A stretch of 64,000 nucleotides of DNA from Rudaeicoccus suwonensis (GTDB lineage: Bacteria > Actinomycetota > Actinomycetes > Actinomycetales > Dermatophilaceae), in contig NZ_VIVQ01000006.1 of NCBI RefSeq assembly GCF_007829035.1, positions 1-64,000 of the forward strand. The letters run 5' to 3'. Both the position numbers and the translations under genes were made by a program. The notes beneath the pieces were generated by a model. That model was given only the letters and a program-made list of their open reading frames with translations, searched no databases and was not told the origin of the DNA. Positions 33,504 through 41,908 of the stretch are shown in pieces. The first letter of the stretch is position 1; each line of letters opens with the position of its first letter.

Positions 33504-33507
33504 CGTG

Positions 33508-34401
33508 TCAGCCTTTGCTCGAACCGAGAGAGAGTCCCGCGACGAACTGTTTCTGCAGCACCAGATACACCACCAGCGTCGGGATCGCCGCAATCAGAGC
33601 GGCTGCCGCAATCATGTTCTGATTGCTCACGAACTGGCCCTGCAGGTCATTGAGTGCCGAGGTGATCGGCCGCTTGCTTCCGGTCGACATCAGCACGGTC
33701 GCCCAGAAGAAGTCGTTGTAGATCCACGTCGTGAGCAACGTCGCCAGCGCGGCCAGAGCGGGTCGGCACATCGGCAGGGTCAGCCGCCACCACTGGGTGA
33801 ACAATCCGGCGCCGTCGACCCGGGCGGCTTCATACATCTCGGCCGGGATCGACTTCATGTAATTGCTCAGCACGAAGGTGCAGAAGCCGAGCTGGAAGGT
33901 GACGTTGATGATGATCAGCCCGAGGTAGGTGTTGTAGAGAACACCGGACGAGCTCAGAAAGGTCGGCACCTCCAACTGGGTGTAGATCCAGTACAACGGC
34001 GTGATGATGGCCTGCTGCGGCAAGAGGTTGCCCGCCGTGAACAGGATCAGCAGCGCAATGCTGCCGCGGAATTTGACCCGGGTCAGGATGAAGGCGACCG
34101 CCGATGCCATCGCCAACGTCAGGATGACCGCCGGCACGGTGATCCACACCGAGTTGAGGAAGTAGTGCACCATCTGGCCCTGCGTCCAGGCATTGGTGAA
34201 GTTGCTCAGGGTGAGCCCGCCGTGCGGCAGCGAGACGTAGCCGTATTTGGACGTGCTCGCGATAGGACGCAGCGCGACATACAGCGCGAACAGGATGGGC
34301 ACGATCCACAGGACAGTCATGACGATCATGAAGATCGTCGAGGCGAGCTGTCCCCGGTTGCGCCGCTTGGCAGGGGCCGCCGGGATGCTGGCCGCGGTCA
34401 T
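33508..34401 (-). CDS. Carbohydrate ABC transporter permease (MalG-like)
   Basis: 297 residues from ATG (MTAASIPAAPAK) with GGAGGAC upstream. Six transmembrane helices; the cytoplasmic EAA loop reads EMYEAARVDGAGLFTQWWRLTLP, which contacts the ATPase. It overlaps the upstream permease by 4 bases (ATGA). With that gene and the binding protein it forms a CUT1-type importer for oligosaccharides. As is common in actinobacteria there is no ATPase gene in the operon; a shared MsiK-like ATPase elsewhere probably drives it. Confidence 0.92.
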   Translation of the reverse strand: MTAASIPAAPAKRRNRGQLASTIFMIVMTVLWIVPILFALYVALRPIASTSKYGYVSLPHGGLTLSNFTNAWTQGQMVHYFLNSVWITVPAVILTLAMASAVAFILTRVKFRGSIALLILFTAGNLLPQQAIITPLYWIYTQLEVPTFLSSSGVLYNTYLGLIIINVTFQLGFCTFVLSNYMKSIPAEMYEAARVDGAGLFTQWWRLTLPMCRPALAALATLLTTWIYNDFFWATVLMSTGSKRPITSALNDLQGQFVSNQNMIAAAALIAAIPTLVVYLVLQKQFVAGLSLGSSKG

Positions 34402-35372
34402 GCTGCGTCCTCCTCGCGGAAGTTGGTGTAGAGGAAGATGCAGATCGGCACCAGCGACACCAGCAACAGCACGACGGCCAGCGCCGACCCGTAACCGATG
34501 CGCTGGGTCTGACCGATGATCCACTCGGTGACCAGCATCGAGAGCATCTCCAGGCCCGGCAGGACGGTGTTGCCGCCGGAGGTGATGTAGACGAGGTCGT
34601 AGGCGCGCAACGACTCGATGACCGTGATGACCAGGATCACGATGTTGATCGGCTTCATCACCGGGAAGATCACCTTGCGGAAGGTCATCCACGCTCCGGC
34701 ACCGTCCATCTGCGCCGCTTCGCGCAGTGTCGGGTCGACCGCCTTGAGTCCGGCCAGGTAGAGCACCATGACGTATCCCGCTTGACGCCAACTGGCCTCC
34801 ACCAGCACCGCCCACAGGTTGGTGTGGGAGTTGCCGAGCCAGTCGATCGCGTCGTTGTTGCCGGTCCGCCCGATGATGCTGTTGATCAGACCGTAGTTCG
34901 GTGAATAGATCAGCTCCCAGATGATGCCGATCAAGGCGAGCGAGAGCATCACCGGCAGGAACAGCACGCTCTGATAGATCCTGCTGCCACGGATGTTGCG
35001 GTCGATGATGACGGCGAACAGCATGCCCAACGGGGTCGCCACGCAGACGAACACCAGCAGCCAGATGATGTTGTGCTCGACTGCCGGCCAGAACTGTGGG
35101 TCGGTCTGCGCGGCGAACTTGTAGTTCGCCAGGCCGGTCATCTTGATCGAGCTGAACCCACCGAGATTGTCCCAACTGGTGAAGGACAAACCGACGGTGG
35201 CCACCGCAGGCAGCCAGATGAACAGCAGGTCCGCCGCGAGCGGGATCCCCAGCATCAACGCGACAAGCACCTTGTCCCGCTTCGACAGCGCCGCGATGCG
35301 ACGCCCCCGCGGGAGCTTGCGACGGGCCGGCGATGCTGACTTCGCCGGACCGTCGAGAGAGCCTGTGGTCAT
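34398..35372 (-). CDS. Carbohydrate ABC transporter permease (MalF/UgpA-like)
   Basis: 324 residues with a basic N-terminus and six or more helices, the first at about 35-57. The EAA loop, TLREAAQMDGAGAWMTFRKVIFP, is well conserved. It is coupled to its neighbours: its ATG shares one base with the stop of the binding-protein gene and its stop overlaps the next ATG. It forms the transmembrane pore together with the MalG-like subunit. The sugar is not known. Confidence 0.92.
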   Translation of the reverse strand: MTTGSLDGPAKSASPARRKLPRGRRIAALSKRDKVLVALMLGIPLAADLLFIWLPAVATVGLSFTSWDNLGGFSSIKMTGLANYKFAAQTDPQFWPAVEHNIIWLLVFVCVATPLGMLFAVIIDRNIRGSRIYQSVLFLPVMLSLALIGIIWELIYSPNYGLINSIIGRTGNNDAIDWLGNSHTNLWAVLVEASWRQAGYVMVLYLAGLKAVDPTLREAAQMDGAGAWMTFRKVIFPVMKPINIVILVITVIESLRAYDLVYITSGGNTVLPGLEMLSMLVTEWIIGQTQRIGYGSALAVVLLLVSLVPICIFLYTNFREEDAA

Positions 35373-36730
35373 CAGGAGGCGAAGACCGTCTTGGCTTGCG
35401 CCTCGAGGCTGGACTGGATCGACTTGGCCTCGCTCATCGTCGGGTTGTTGATGAACGTGTCGAAGGCGGCGGCCACCGTGTTGTCGGCGAAGCCGCCGTC
35501 ACTGTCGCGGTCCATGAACTGCGAGACCTGCTTGCACTGGCTGATGACCTCGACGGACTTCTTCTGGATCGCGTTGTATGACGGAACCGTCGCGTCCTTG
35601 GCCACCGCGACGTCCCACTGGTCGTACTTCAGGTAGGCCGACTCCGCGGCACCGGTGCCGATGTATTCGAGCAGCTTCTTGGCGGCGGTGACGTTCTTGG
35701 CCTTGGAGGAGATGCAGAAGCCGTCCGCCGGGGCATCCATGTAGTCCTGGCCCCACTGCGGGTTGATCTCGGGGTAGACGAAGAAGTCGAGAGCCGACAG
35801 ATCGGCATTGTCGGCGACATACTGCGCGGCGACCTGGTTGGTGCCCTGGAACATCATGGCGGCCTGCCCGGACTCGAGCGTCTTGGCCGCGTCCTCCCAG
35901 ATGCGCCCGGTGGCGCCGGCCTGGCAGTAGGGCAGCAACTCCGCCCAGTGCTCGAAGACCGTCGTGACTCGCGGGTCGGTCCACGGCACCTGATGCCGGC
36001 ACAGCTGCATGTGGAAGTCGTATCCGTTGAGCCGGAGGTCGAGGATGTCGAACGTCCCGAGGGCCGGCCAGCCGTCCTTCTGTGCGAACGCGAACGGGAT
36101 CAGGCCGTCCTTCTTGATCTGCTTGCACAGCGTGATCAACGAGTCCCAGGTCGTCGGGACCTCATAACCGTTCTTCTTCCACACGGTCATGTTCTGGAAG
36201 ACCACCCACGGGTAGTTGTAGATCGGCACGAGGTAGTAGTGCCCGTCGGCGCCCTTGGACAGGTCCTGCACGGGCGCGGAGAAGTTGCTGCCGATCGTGT
36301 CCCAGACGTCGTCGATCTGATCGATCAACCCCTTGCTGGCAAAGGTCTGCAGGCGGTAGCCGGCGAACCAGGTGAACAAGTCGTCAGGGGACCCCTGCAG
36401 ATAGGAGTTGATGTTGTTCTGAAAGGTGTTGTGGTCGGTGGTGTTGATCTTGACCTTGACACCGGTGCTCTTCTCCGCAGCGGAAATCAGCGCCGCAAAG
36501 GCTTCCTTCGGAGCGGGGTCGGAGTAGTTGGAGCCGAACGTGACGGAGTTGCCGCCACCACTTTGCTTGCCCGTGCTGCCGCCACTGCCCTTGGTGCCAC
36601 AGGCTGCGAGCAACCCGGCGCCTGCGGTGACGGCGGCGGATTTCAGGACGGTCCGCCGGCCGATCGGAGCGCCCATTCCAAGGCGCCGAGCGATGTCCTG
36701 AGCAGGGGTCGAAGGTGCTGACTTGACCAT
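35372..36730 (-). CDS. Extracellular sugar-binding lipoprotein of the ABC importer
   Basis: 452 residues. A long N-region with twin arginines (GRRTVLKSAAV) leads to the lipobox LLAAC, with Cys44 as the lipidated residue, so export is probably by Tat. The body matches family 1 solute-binding proteins: FGSNYSDPAPKEAF, later NYPWVVFQNMTVWKKNGYEVP and a W-rich C-terminal lobe (NPQWGQDYMDAPADGF). It is the first gene of the operon; the ATG is preceded by GGGAGGCC. Upstream are a good promoter and an inverted repeat, pointing to repressor control by the transported sugar. Confidence 0.92.
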   Translation of the reverse strand: MVKSAPSTPAQDIARRLGMGAPIGRRTVLKSAAVTAGAGLLAACGTKGSGGSTGKQSGGGNSVTFGSNYSDPAPKEAFAALISAAEKSTGVKVKINTTDHNTFQNNINSYLQGSPDDLFTWFAGYRLQTFASKGLIDQIDDVWDTIGSNFSAPVQDLSKGADGHYYLVPIYNYPWVVFQNMTVWKKNGYEVPTTWDSLITLCKQIKKDGLIPFAFAQKDGWPALGTFDILDLRLNGYDFHMQLCRHQVPWTDPRVTTVFEHWAELLPYCQAGATGRIWEDAAKTLESGQAAMMFQGTNQVAAQYVADNADLSALDFFVYPEINPQWGQDYMDAPADGFCISSKAKNVTAAKKLLEYIGTGAAESAYLKYDQWDVAVAKDATVPSYNAIQKKSVEVISQCKQVSQFMDRDSDGGFADNTVAAAFDTFINNPTMSEAKSIQSSLEAQAKTVFAS

Positions 36731-36770
36731 GTTGGCCTCCCAATGAATGCGCCACAGCGCCGTGGCGATC

Positions 36771-36795
36771 CGAGCAAATCGAACATATTCGCTCG
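36771..36795. promoter_or_regulatory. Candidate operator of the sugar ABC operon
   Basis: The inverted repeat CGAGCAAAT...ATTCGCTCG (8 of 9 pairs, 7-base centre) lies between the promoter and the first gene, a position where a bound repressor blocks transcription. No regulator gene is linked to the operon in this window. Confidence 0.5.
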
Positions 36796-36810
36796 CGATC
36801 GATCATCGGA

Positions 36811-36839
36811 ATCAAACCACTTCAACATTTCTTGGTCAA
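36811..36839 (-). promoter_or_regulatory. Promoter of the sugar ABC operon
   Basis: Minus strand TTGACC (36834-36839), 17 bases, TTTGAT (36811-36816), in a strikingly AT-rich patch compared with the rest of the window. The leader is about 75 bases and includes the inverted repeat at 36771-36795. Confidence 0.65.
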
Positions 36840-36891
36840 TCGATATCAGCAAATTGGCAGAAATTTTCGCGTCCGGCGCGGCCGGGAACGA

Positions 36892-36931
36892 CGAAAGCGT
36901 GCCCGGCCCGTGAGGGCTGGACACGCTTTCG
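36892..36931 (-). terminator. Terminator after rplL
   Basis: CGAAAGCGTG ... CACGCTTTCG with an inner GCCC-GTGA-GGGC cap lies 33 bases beyond the rplL stop. It ends the rplJ-rplL unit and separates it from the sugar transporter operon, so rpoB is not on the same transcript. Confidence 0.8.
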
Positions 36932-36963
36932 GCAATGCTGCAGCGGTCAGGCGACCGCGTGGC

Positions 36964-37353
36964 TCACTTGAGTTCGACGGTCGCGCCGGCGCCCTCGAGC
37001 TGCTCCTTGGCCTTCTCGGCCGCAGCCTTGTCGACCTTCTCCAGGACGGGCTTGGGGGCGCCGTCCACGAGGTCCTTGGCTTCCTTCAGGCCGAGGGAGG
37101 TCAGCGCGCGGACCTCCTTGATGACCTGGATCTTCTTGTCGCCGGCAGCGGCGAGGATGACGTCGAACTCATCCTGCTCCGCGGCCTCGTCGCCACCGGC
37201 AGCGGCGCCGCCGGCCGGAGCAACACCGACGGCCACGGGGGCCGCGGCGGTGACGTTGAAGGTGTCCTCGAACTCCTTGACGAACTCGCTGAGCTCGATC
37301 AGGGTCATCTCCTTGAAGGCCTCAAGGAGCTCTTCAGTGCTGAGCTTTGCCAT
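36964..37353 (-). CDS. rplL: 50S ribosomal protein L7/L12
   Basis: 129 residues. The N-terminal dimerisation domain ([20 protein letters not shown]), an Ala/Gly-rich hinge (about 40-60) and the C-terminal factor-binding domain ([20 protein letters not shown]) are all normal. Multiple copies on the ribosomal stalk recruit EF-Tu and EF-G. The ATG has AAAGG nine bases upstream. It is the second gene of the L10 operon, 92 bases after rplJ, and is followed by a terminator rather than by rpoB. Confidence 0.97.
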   Translation of the reverse strand: MAKLSTEELLEAFKEMTLIELSEFVKEFEDTFNVTAAAPVAVGVAPAGGAAAGGDEAAEQDEFDVILAAAGDKKIQVIKEVRALTSLGLKEAKDLVDGAPKPVLEKVDKAAAEKAKEQLEGAGATVELK

Positions 37354-37445
37354 GGTTGGCAACCTTTCGTTTCGTTAACGACCGAGGTCGTATGCCGTGA
37401 GTGGCGTGGGTGCTTCTGATCTGTCGAACATGACGCTGTGCAGCG

Positions 37446-38066
37446 TCAGTTCTCGTCGCCACCCTCGGCGACGTCGGTGCCTGCCTCGGCCGGGGCCTCG
37501 GCGGGGGTCTCTTCGGCGGAAGCGGCCGGGGCGTCGGCGGTGACCGGGCCCTCGGTCTCGACCTTGGCGCGCAGCGCGTCGACGACCCGAGCGGTCTGCG
37601 ACAGCGGCGCGGCGAAGAGGTAGACCGCCTGGCTGAGCGACGCGTTCATCGCGCCGGCCAACTTGGCGAGCAGGGTCTCGCGAGACTCGAGGCTCGCAAG
37701 CTTGGTGATGTCCTCCGATGACAGGGCCTTGCCGTCAAGCACGCCGCCCTTGATCACCAGGAGAGGGTTTGCCTTGGCGAAGTCACGCAGCACCTTGGCC
37801 GCCTCGACCGGTTCCCCGGTGATGAAGGCGATCGCGGACGGACCCTGCAGCTGGCCGTCGAAAGCCGTGACTTCGGCTTCGGCGGCGGCGCGCTTGGTCA
37901 GCGTGTTCTTCACCACGGAATAGGTCGCGTGCTCACGCAGAGAGTTACGCAGCTCGGTGAGCTGGGCCACGGACAGACCGCGGTACTCCGTCAGCACGGC
38001 CGCACCCGAGTCACGGAACTGTCCCGTGAGCTCGGCGATGGCAGCCGACTTGTCGGACTTGGCCAT
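37446..38066 (-). CDS. rplJ: 50S ribosomal protein L10
   Basis: 206 residues from ATG ([14 protein letters not shown]) with AAGGAGGT upstream. The RNA-binding domain includes [21 protein letters not shown] and [13 protein letters not shown]. The C-terminus has an Ala/Glu-rich tail (about 175-206) longer than in E. coli but usual in actinobacteria. L10 anchors L7/L12 dimers to the ribosome and represses its own mRNA by binding the leader upstream. It is the first gene of the rplJ-rplL operon. Confidence 0.97.
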   Translation of the reverse strand: MAKSDKSAAIAELTGQFRDSGAAVLTEYRGLSVAQLTELRNSLREHATYSVVKNTLTKRAAAEAEVTAFDGQLQGPSAIAFITGEPVEAAKVLRDFAKANPLLVIKGGVLDGKALSSEDITKLASLESRETLLAKLAGAMNASLSQAVYLFAAPLSQTARVVDALRAKVETEGPVTADAPAASAEETPAEAPAEAGTDVAEGGDEN

Positions 38067-38125
38067 GCGGACCTCCTTGATCGGTGAATGATGAGGAATC
38101 CCACCGGCCATCCAAGGTCCAGCAA

Positions 38126-38300
38126 CAAAAAGCGCCCCGGTCGCAGATGCGCCGGGGCGTGAAACGACCGGGCGGCATACGAGCTGTATGCCGTGGCTGG
38201 TCGTGCAGCCGTGCTCACCTGCGCGGGTCGCCCGCTCGCTGCGGGACCTTCGGCTGTCGGCGCGCGAGCGCGACGACAGTGACCTGCGGTCTTCGGTACC
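38126..38300 (-). ncRNA. L10 leader (ribosomal protein autoregulatory RNA)
   Basis: The transcribed leader contains the conserved word CCGAAGACCGCAGGTC soon after the start, several paired regions including CGGCATAC-GAGCT-GTATGCCG (38171-38191), and ends in a true intrinsic terminator: CGCCCCGG / CCGGGGCG (38133-38159) followed by CTTTTTG. The terminator lies ahead of rplJ, so control is by attenuation as well as translation. The general layout matches the actinobacterial L10 leader class. Boundaries are approximate. Confidence 0.7.
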
Positions 38301-38303
38301 CCA

Positions 38304-38333
38304 AGGGTAGGGGAGCACCCGCATGGCGGCCAA
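38304..38333 (-). promoter_or_regulatory. Promoter of the rplJ-rplL operon
   Basis: Minus strand TTGGCC (38328-38333), 18 bases, TACCCT (38304-38309). The start would lie just ahead of the conserved L10-leader word, about 235 bases upstream of rplJ. Confidence 0.5.
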
Positions 38334-38369
38334 ATCGACGCACCCTCGAACCCGGCGGACGCCGACCGA

Positions 38370-39509
38370 TCAGACCGTCACGACCTCAGCAGGCACCGCA
38401 GCGAGATACAGCCGGCCCGGACCGGTAGCCGTCACGCCATCGGCTCCGGCATCCAAAAAGCACGACTGACCCGGCGCCAGCACGACCGAGCCCTCAGCGG
38501 ACGAAACCGTCACCTCGTCGTCCAGAGCCAGCGCGATGCGCGGGGCGCCGGCGCCGGGCAGCGCGACCGGCCCGGCTCCCCCTCCGACCACGTGCAACTG
38601 GAAGTGCTGGGTCTGCGCGGGAAAGGAGTGCACCCGGTCGCCGGTGCCTTGCTGCGGGACCATCGCCTGATCGACGTCGACGATGCGCAGCAACTCCTCG
38701 ATGTTGATCGCCTTGGGAGTCAGGCCTGCCCGCACGATGTTGTCGGAGTTGGCCAGGATCTCCACGCAGGTGCCTCGGACATAGGCGTGCAGCACTCCTG
38801 CGGGCAGGAAGACGTAGTCGCCGGGTCGCAGGATCCGGTGGACCATCGTCAACAAGACCACCAACCCGATGTCCCCGGGAAACTGCTGCGCGATCCGAAG
38901 CACCGCCGCCACGGTGGTGTCGGTGTCCGAGTGCTCGCCGATGGCGTCGACGACTTCGGCAACCAGGGTCGCTCGCGCGTCGTCGCTCGTCTGCAGCAGG
39001 CTCGCCAGCAGCGCCTGCGCGGGCTGCGGCGCTACGTCGCAGTGCGCCAGTACGGCGTCCATGCGTGACAGGTTCAAAGAACGCAGGAAGGCCGCGGTCT
39101 CGGCATACGGCCGCAGACCGACGAAGATCTCGTAGTCGGTGACCGCGATGAGCGCTTCCGGCTTGGGCCACCGGTCGCCATACGTGCCTGACGGGGCGTC
39201 GATCGCCTGTTGCGCGTTCGGGTGGCACTGGATCGACAGCGCGCGTTCGGGCGCCAGGACCTTCAGCAGAAAGGGCAGCCGGCCGCCGAACCGCTGCGCG
39301 CACGCCGCGCCCAGCACTCCGACCGGGTCGGCGGCGATCACCCTGTCGAGGGTCGATCCCGCGATGCCGGCGGGCGCCGCTTCATGGGCGCCCATCCACA
39401 GTTCCGCCTCGGGCGCAACCGTCGGCCCATTGCGCCCCGTGAGAGCAGCGAGCACCGTGTGCGAACCCCAGGCGTAGTTCTGGATCCGCGGTTCGAGCCG
39501 TTCGATCAC
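38370..39509 (-). CDS. manA: Mannose-6-phosphate isomerase, type I
   Basis: 379 residues. It interconverts fructose-6-P and mannose-6-P, the entry to GDP-mannose and mannolipid synthesis. Zinc-site residues are visible in QCHPN (Gln94, His96), in the KPEALI block and in the YVFLPAGVLHAYVRGTCVEI motif; LANSDNIVRAGLTPK is the classical family signature. The GTG start overlaps the hydrolase stop by 4 bases (GTGA). It is the last gene of a three-gene operon with DUF2516 and an alpha/beta hydrolase. It could supply mannose for the glycosylation cluster in this window, which is speculation. Confidence 0.93.
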   Translation of the reverse strand: MIERLEPRIQNYAWGSHTVLAALTGRNGPTVAPEAELWMGAHEAAPAGIAGSTLDRVIAADPVGVLGAACAQRFGGRLPFLLKVLAPERALSIQCHPNAQQAIDAPSGTYGDRWPKPEALIAVTDYEIFVGLRPYAETAAFLRSLNLSRMDAVLAHCDVAPQPAQALLASLLQTSDDARATLVAEVVDAIGEHSDTDTTVAAVLRIAQQFPGDIGLVVLLTMVHRILRPGDYVFLPAGVLHAYVRGTCVEILANSDNIVRAGLTPKAINIEELLRIVDVDQAMVPQQGTGDRVHSFPAQTQHFQLHVVGGGAGPVALPGAGAPRIALALDDEVTVSSAEGSVVLAPGQSCFLDAGADGVTATGPGRLYLAAVPAEVVTV

Positions 39510-40321
39510 GCCAGGAACTCCCCGATGAGCGATCGCACCAGCGGCCGATGCGACCACAGGATGCCGCCGGGCGGAAGGACTTCCAGCCGGGCATGCGGCA
39601 ACAGCCGCGCGAGCTCTTCCGCCACCCACACCGGGTGCGCCGGATCGTCCTGCTGCGCCAGGATGAGTGCAGGCGCGGTCACACCGCGCAGCACCGACCG
39701 ATCGGCAAGGGCCACCTCGTGCGGGATGCTGCGCAGCGCCCGACTCACATCGGTGCGCACGATCGTCGCGGCCTGGTCATGGCACCATCCGCGGACCTCG
39801 GGCCGGTCGCGCATCGCGGCCGGTTGTTCCTCGAGCATGAGTTCGGCTACGGCGTCGACGTCGCGGTCCTGCGCCAGTTCGCCCATCCGGATCAGGCGGT
39901 CGAGGGCGGCATCGGTGCGCGGGGTGTCGAGCACCGCCGGTATGACGAAGACCAGTCGCTCGAAGCGGTCCGGCGTCTCGCCCAGCAGGTGGCTCAGCGC
40001 ACCGGCACCCATTGAGACGCCGAGCGCTCGCGAGGCTTCGACATGGTCGGCGACGGCGCGCAACTCACCGGCGAGCGCGGCATACGTCCACGGGGTCTCG
40101 GGCGAGGAGGACGCGCCGTGTCCGCGGAAGTGGAAGAACGCGCGGGATCCGGCGACGGACGATCCGAATGGTCGGGTCGTCGCAATGGAACCGGCAAGGC
40201 CGTGACCGAAAACAGTTGTGGGAGAACCAGATCCGGTGACGAGATATTCGAGGGCGCCGTCGCGGGTCGGCAGCAGCGAGGTGCGGGGCGCGAGCGTGCG
40301 CAGACCGGAGTCCGAGCTCAC
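39506..40321 (-). CDS. Alpha/beta hydrolase
   Basis: 271 residues from a GTG that overlaps the DUF2516 stop by 4 bases. Fold markers are FGHGLAGSIATTRPFG (oxyanion region), FHFRGHGASSSP, and the nucleophile elbow GVSMGAG with Ser as the nucleophile; the LIL..DDPAHP segment probably supplies the acid and the final LWSHRPLV the His. The family includes esterases, lipases and peptidases, and the substrate cannot be assigned. Coupling on both sides to DUF2516 and manA suggests coordinated expression rather than a known pathway. Confidence 0.8.
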   Translation of the reverse strand: MSSDSGLRTLAPRTSLLPTRDGALEYLVTGSGSPTTVFGHGLAGSIATTRPFGSSVAGSRAFFHFRGHGASSSPETPWTYAALAGELRAVADHVEASRALGVSMGAGALSHLLGETPDRFERLVFVIPAVLDTPRTDAALDRLIRMGELAQDRDVDAVAELMLEEQPAAMRDRPEVRGWCHDQAATIVRTDVSRALRSIPHEVALADRSVLRGVTAPALILAQQDDPAHPVWVAEELARLLPHARLEVLPPGGILWSHRPLVRSLIGEFLA

Positions 40322-40647
40322 CACGGACCGTAGGGGCCGTTCTGGTTGCTGCGTGCGTTCCCCAGAACCCGCTGTATGGCGGGGCGTACATCGGCCAGAT
40401 AGACCGCCGCGCCGACGACTGCGACGATCTCGAAGATGCTCAGCGGAGCCTCGATCGACAAGAACCCGAGCACCATTGCAACACCGGTGATCGCCAGCCA
40501 CGCGGGCTTGCTCAGCTTGCCCGCCGCGGTGAAGGCGTCGCTGCGGCGCCGTAGGCAGTCGATGAAGGCGAACACCTGCATCGCGAACAGGATCACGCCG
40601 AGCACGAGCCCGACGTAGGCCTGCAGGTGGAAGAACGTTGTTCCCAT
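40318..40647 (-). CDS. DUF2516 family membrane protein
   Basis: 109 residues with three or four hydrophobic segments (LVLGVILFAMQVFAFIDCL; LAITGVAMVLGFL; a third at about 65-88) and a polar tail ending GPYGPW. This matches the actinobacterial DUF2516 family, whose member Rv0476 in M. tuberculosis lies next to hbhA and an XRE regulator; here those two genes are only ~1.3 kb away. The function is unknown. The ATG is placed seven bases after TAGGCT, so the mRNA is likely leaderless. It heads the operon with the hydrolase and manA. Confidence 0.8.
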   Translation of the reverse strand: MGTTFFHLQAYVGLVLGVILFAMQVFAFIDCLRRRSDAFTAAGKLSKPAWLAITGVAMVLGFLSIEAPLSIFEIVAVVGAAVYLADVRPAIQRVLGNARSNQNGPYGPW

Positions 40648-40660
40648 GGCGGTCAGCCTA
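40648..40660 (-). promoter_or_regulatory. Leaderless -10 region for the DUF2516 operon
   Basis: Minus strand TAGGCT (40655-40660), seven bases, ATG. There is no Shine-Dalgarno between box and start. Confidence 0.5.
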
Positions 40661-40740
40661 ACCGTCAAACATCGCCGGCCATCCACGATCAGTCAGGTGC
40701 CACCTGTGAGGCCGCCACCCACGACTCCTGACCCCGCGAG

Positions 40741-41712
40741 TCAGATGCCGATGGCGCGCACCGCGCCGACCGGTGCCCCATGCCCGAGGATCTCGCTGTG
40801 CGCGAGCGCGTCGACCGCATCGCCGTCGATGCCGGCACGCCGCAACAGCGCCGCCATCACGACCGGCCGGGCTCGCTGTGAGCCGTCGGCGATCTTGACC
40901 GCCAAACCGCGTCCGTCCGCCAGACCGACTGCGTAGACCGCCTCGGCGCCATCCTTGGCGATGAGACCGTCGACTCCGCGGATCAGCGCGGTCACGTCGC
41001 GTCGGGTGCCACCCAGATACTCCGGCCGCTCACGTATGGCGTCTCGCACCCTCGCCTCGTCGGTTCCGTCGGCCGCACCGGCGATCCGGCCGAAGGCCCG
41101 TGCGAGACCGCCCGGCGAGATGGCCATGACGGGTGCGCCGCAGCCGTCGATACCGGTGGCCGCGACCGGTTCTCCGGCGAGGTCGGCGAGGGTCTGAGCC
41201 ATCAGCTGCTGCAGCGGATGCTCAGGGTCGCGGTAGGTGCGGGTGTCCCAGCCGGCGGCCACGCAGGTCGCGAGCATCGCGGCGTGCTTGCCGGAGCAGT
41301 TCTGCGCAAGTGAGGTGGCGTCGCGCCCGCCGCGCAGCCATTCCCGGCGAGCCTGCTCGTCATACGGCAGGTCGGGGGTGTTTTGCAGGTCGGTCTCGGA
41401 AAGGCCCGCGCCCGAGAGGATTTCGAGCACGCCGGCGAGATGGAAGTCCTCACCGGAGTGACTCGCCGACGCCAGCGCGAGCAGTCTCGGGTCCCCGAGC
41501 GTCAGCCCGGCGCGCAGCATCGCCAGCGCCTGGATCGGCTTGTTGGACGAGCGCGGGAAGCAGGGAGCACTCGCATCGCCGGCGGCGAACTCGACGGATC
41601 CGTCGGGGCCAGTGATGACCGCGACACCGTGGTGCACGGACTCCACGAAACCGTTTCGGTCGACCTGGGCAAGGACAGGGGCCGCGGCGAGGGCATCAGC
41701 AGAACTGGTCAC
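40741..41712 (-). CDS. L-asparaginase II-type amidohydrolase
   Basis: About 323 residues. It matches the thermolabile asparaginase family (PF06089-like): VESVHHGVAVITGPDG at the start, a CFPRSSNKPIQALAML block, LAQNCSGKHAAMLATC (the conserved nucleophile-containing segment), GIDGCGAPVMAISPGGLAR and YLGGTRRDVTALIRGV. Predicted reaction: asparagine to aspartate plus ammonia, in the cytosol. The GTG start is chosen because TATCGT lies exactly seven bases upstream (leaderless); longer readings would run through that box. It sits between the HbhA-like gene and the DUF2516 operon, breaking the usual XRE-hbhA-DUF2516 order. Confidence 0.88.
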   Translation of the reverse strand: MTSSADALAAAPVLAQVDRNGFVESVHHGVAVITGPDGSVEFAAGDASAPCFPRSSNKPIQALAMLRAGLTLGDPRLLALASASHSGEDFHLAGVLEILSGAGLSETDLQNTPDLPYDEQARREWLRGGRDATSLAQNCSGKHAAMLATCVAAGWDTRTYRDPEHPLQQLMAQTLADLAGEPVAATGIDGCGAPVMAISPGGLARAFGRIAGAADGTDEARVRDAIRERPEYLGGTRRDVTALIRGVDGLIAKDGAEAVYAVGLADGRGLAVKIADGSQRARPVVMAALLRRAGIDGDAVDALAHSEILGHGAPVGAVRAIGI

Positions 41713-41725
41713 CGGGCCGACGATA
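41713..41725 (-). promoter_or_regulatory. Leaderless -10 region for the asparaginase gene
   Basis: Minus strand TATCGT (41720-41725), seven bases, GTG 41712. Confidence 0.5.
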
Positions 41726-41830
41726 GGGGGCCACCAGACGTACCCGGTAGTCGGCTCCCCGAGTCGGCTGTGCGGCGACAACTGCGGTCGCATGATGCGG
41801 CTGCTGCCGCGGCGATGCACAGCCAAAGAC

Positions 41831-41868
41831 GCGCTGCCGGTCCCACGAGTTCGTGGGACCGGCAGCGC
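41831..41868 (-). terminator. Strong terminator after the HbhA-like gene
   Basis: An 18-bp perfect stem (GCGCTGCCGGTCCCACGA and its complement) with only two bases in the centre, 40 bases beyond the stop codon. No U tract is present. Confidence 0.85.
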
Positions 41869-41908
41869 GCCGATCAGGTGCAGTCGGTCAGAACTGCAAC
41901 GGGAGCGT

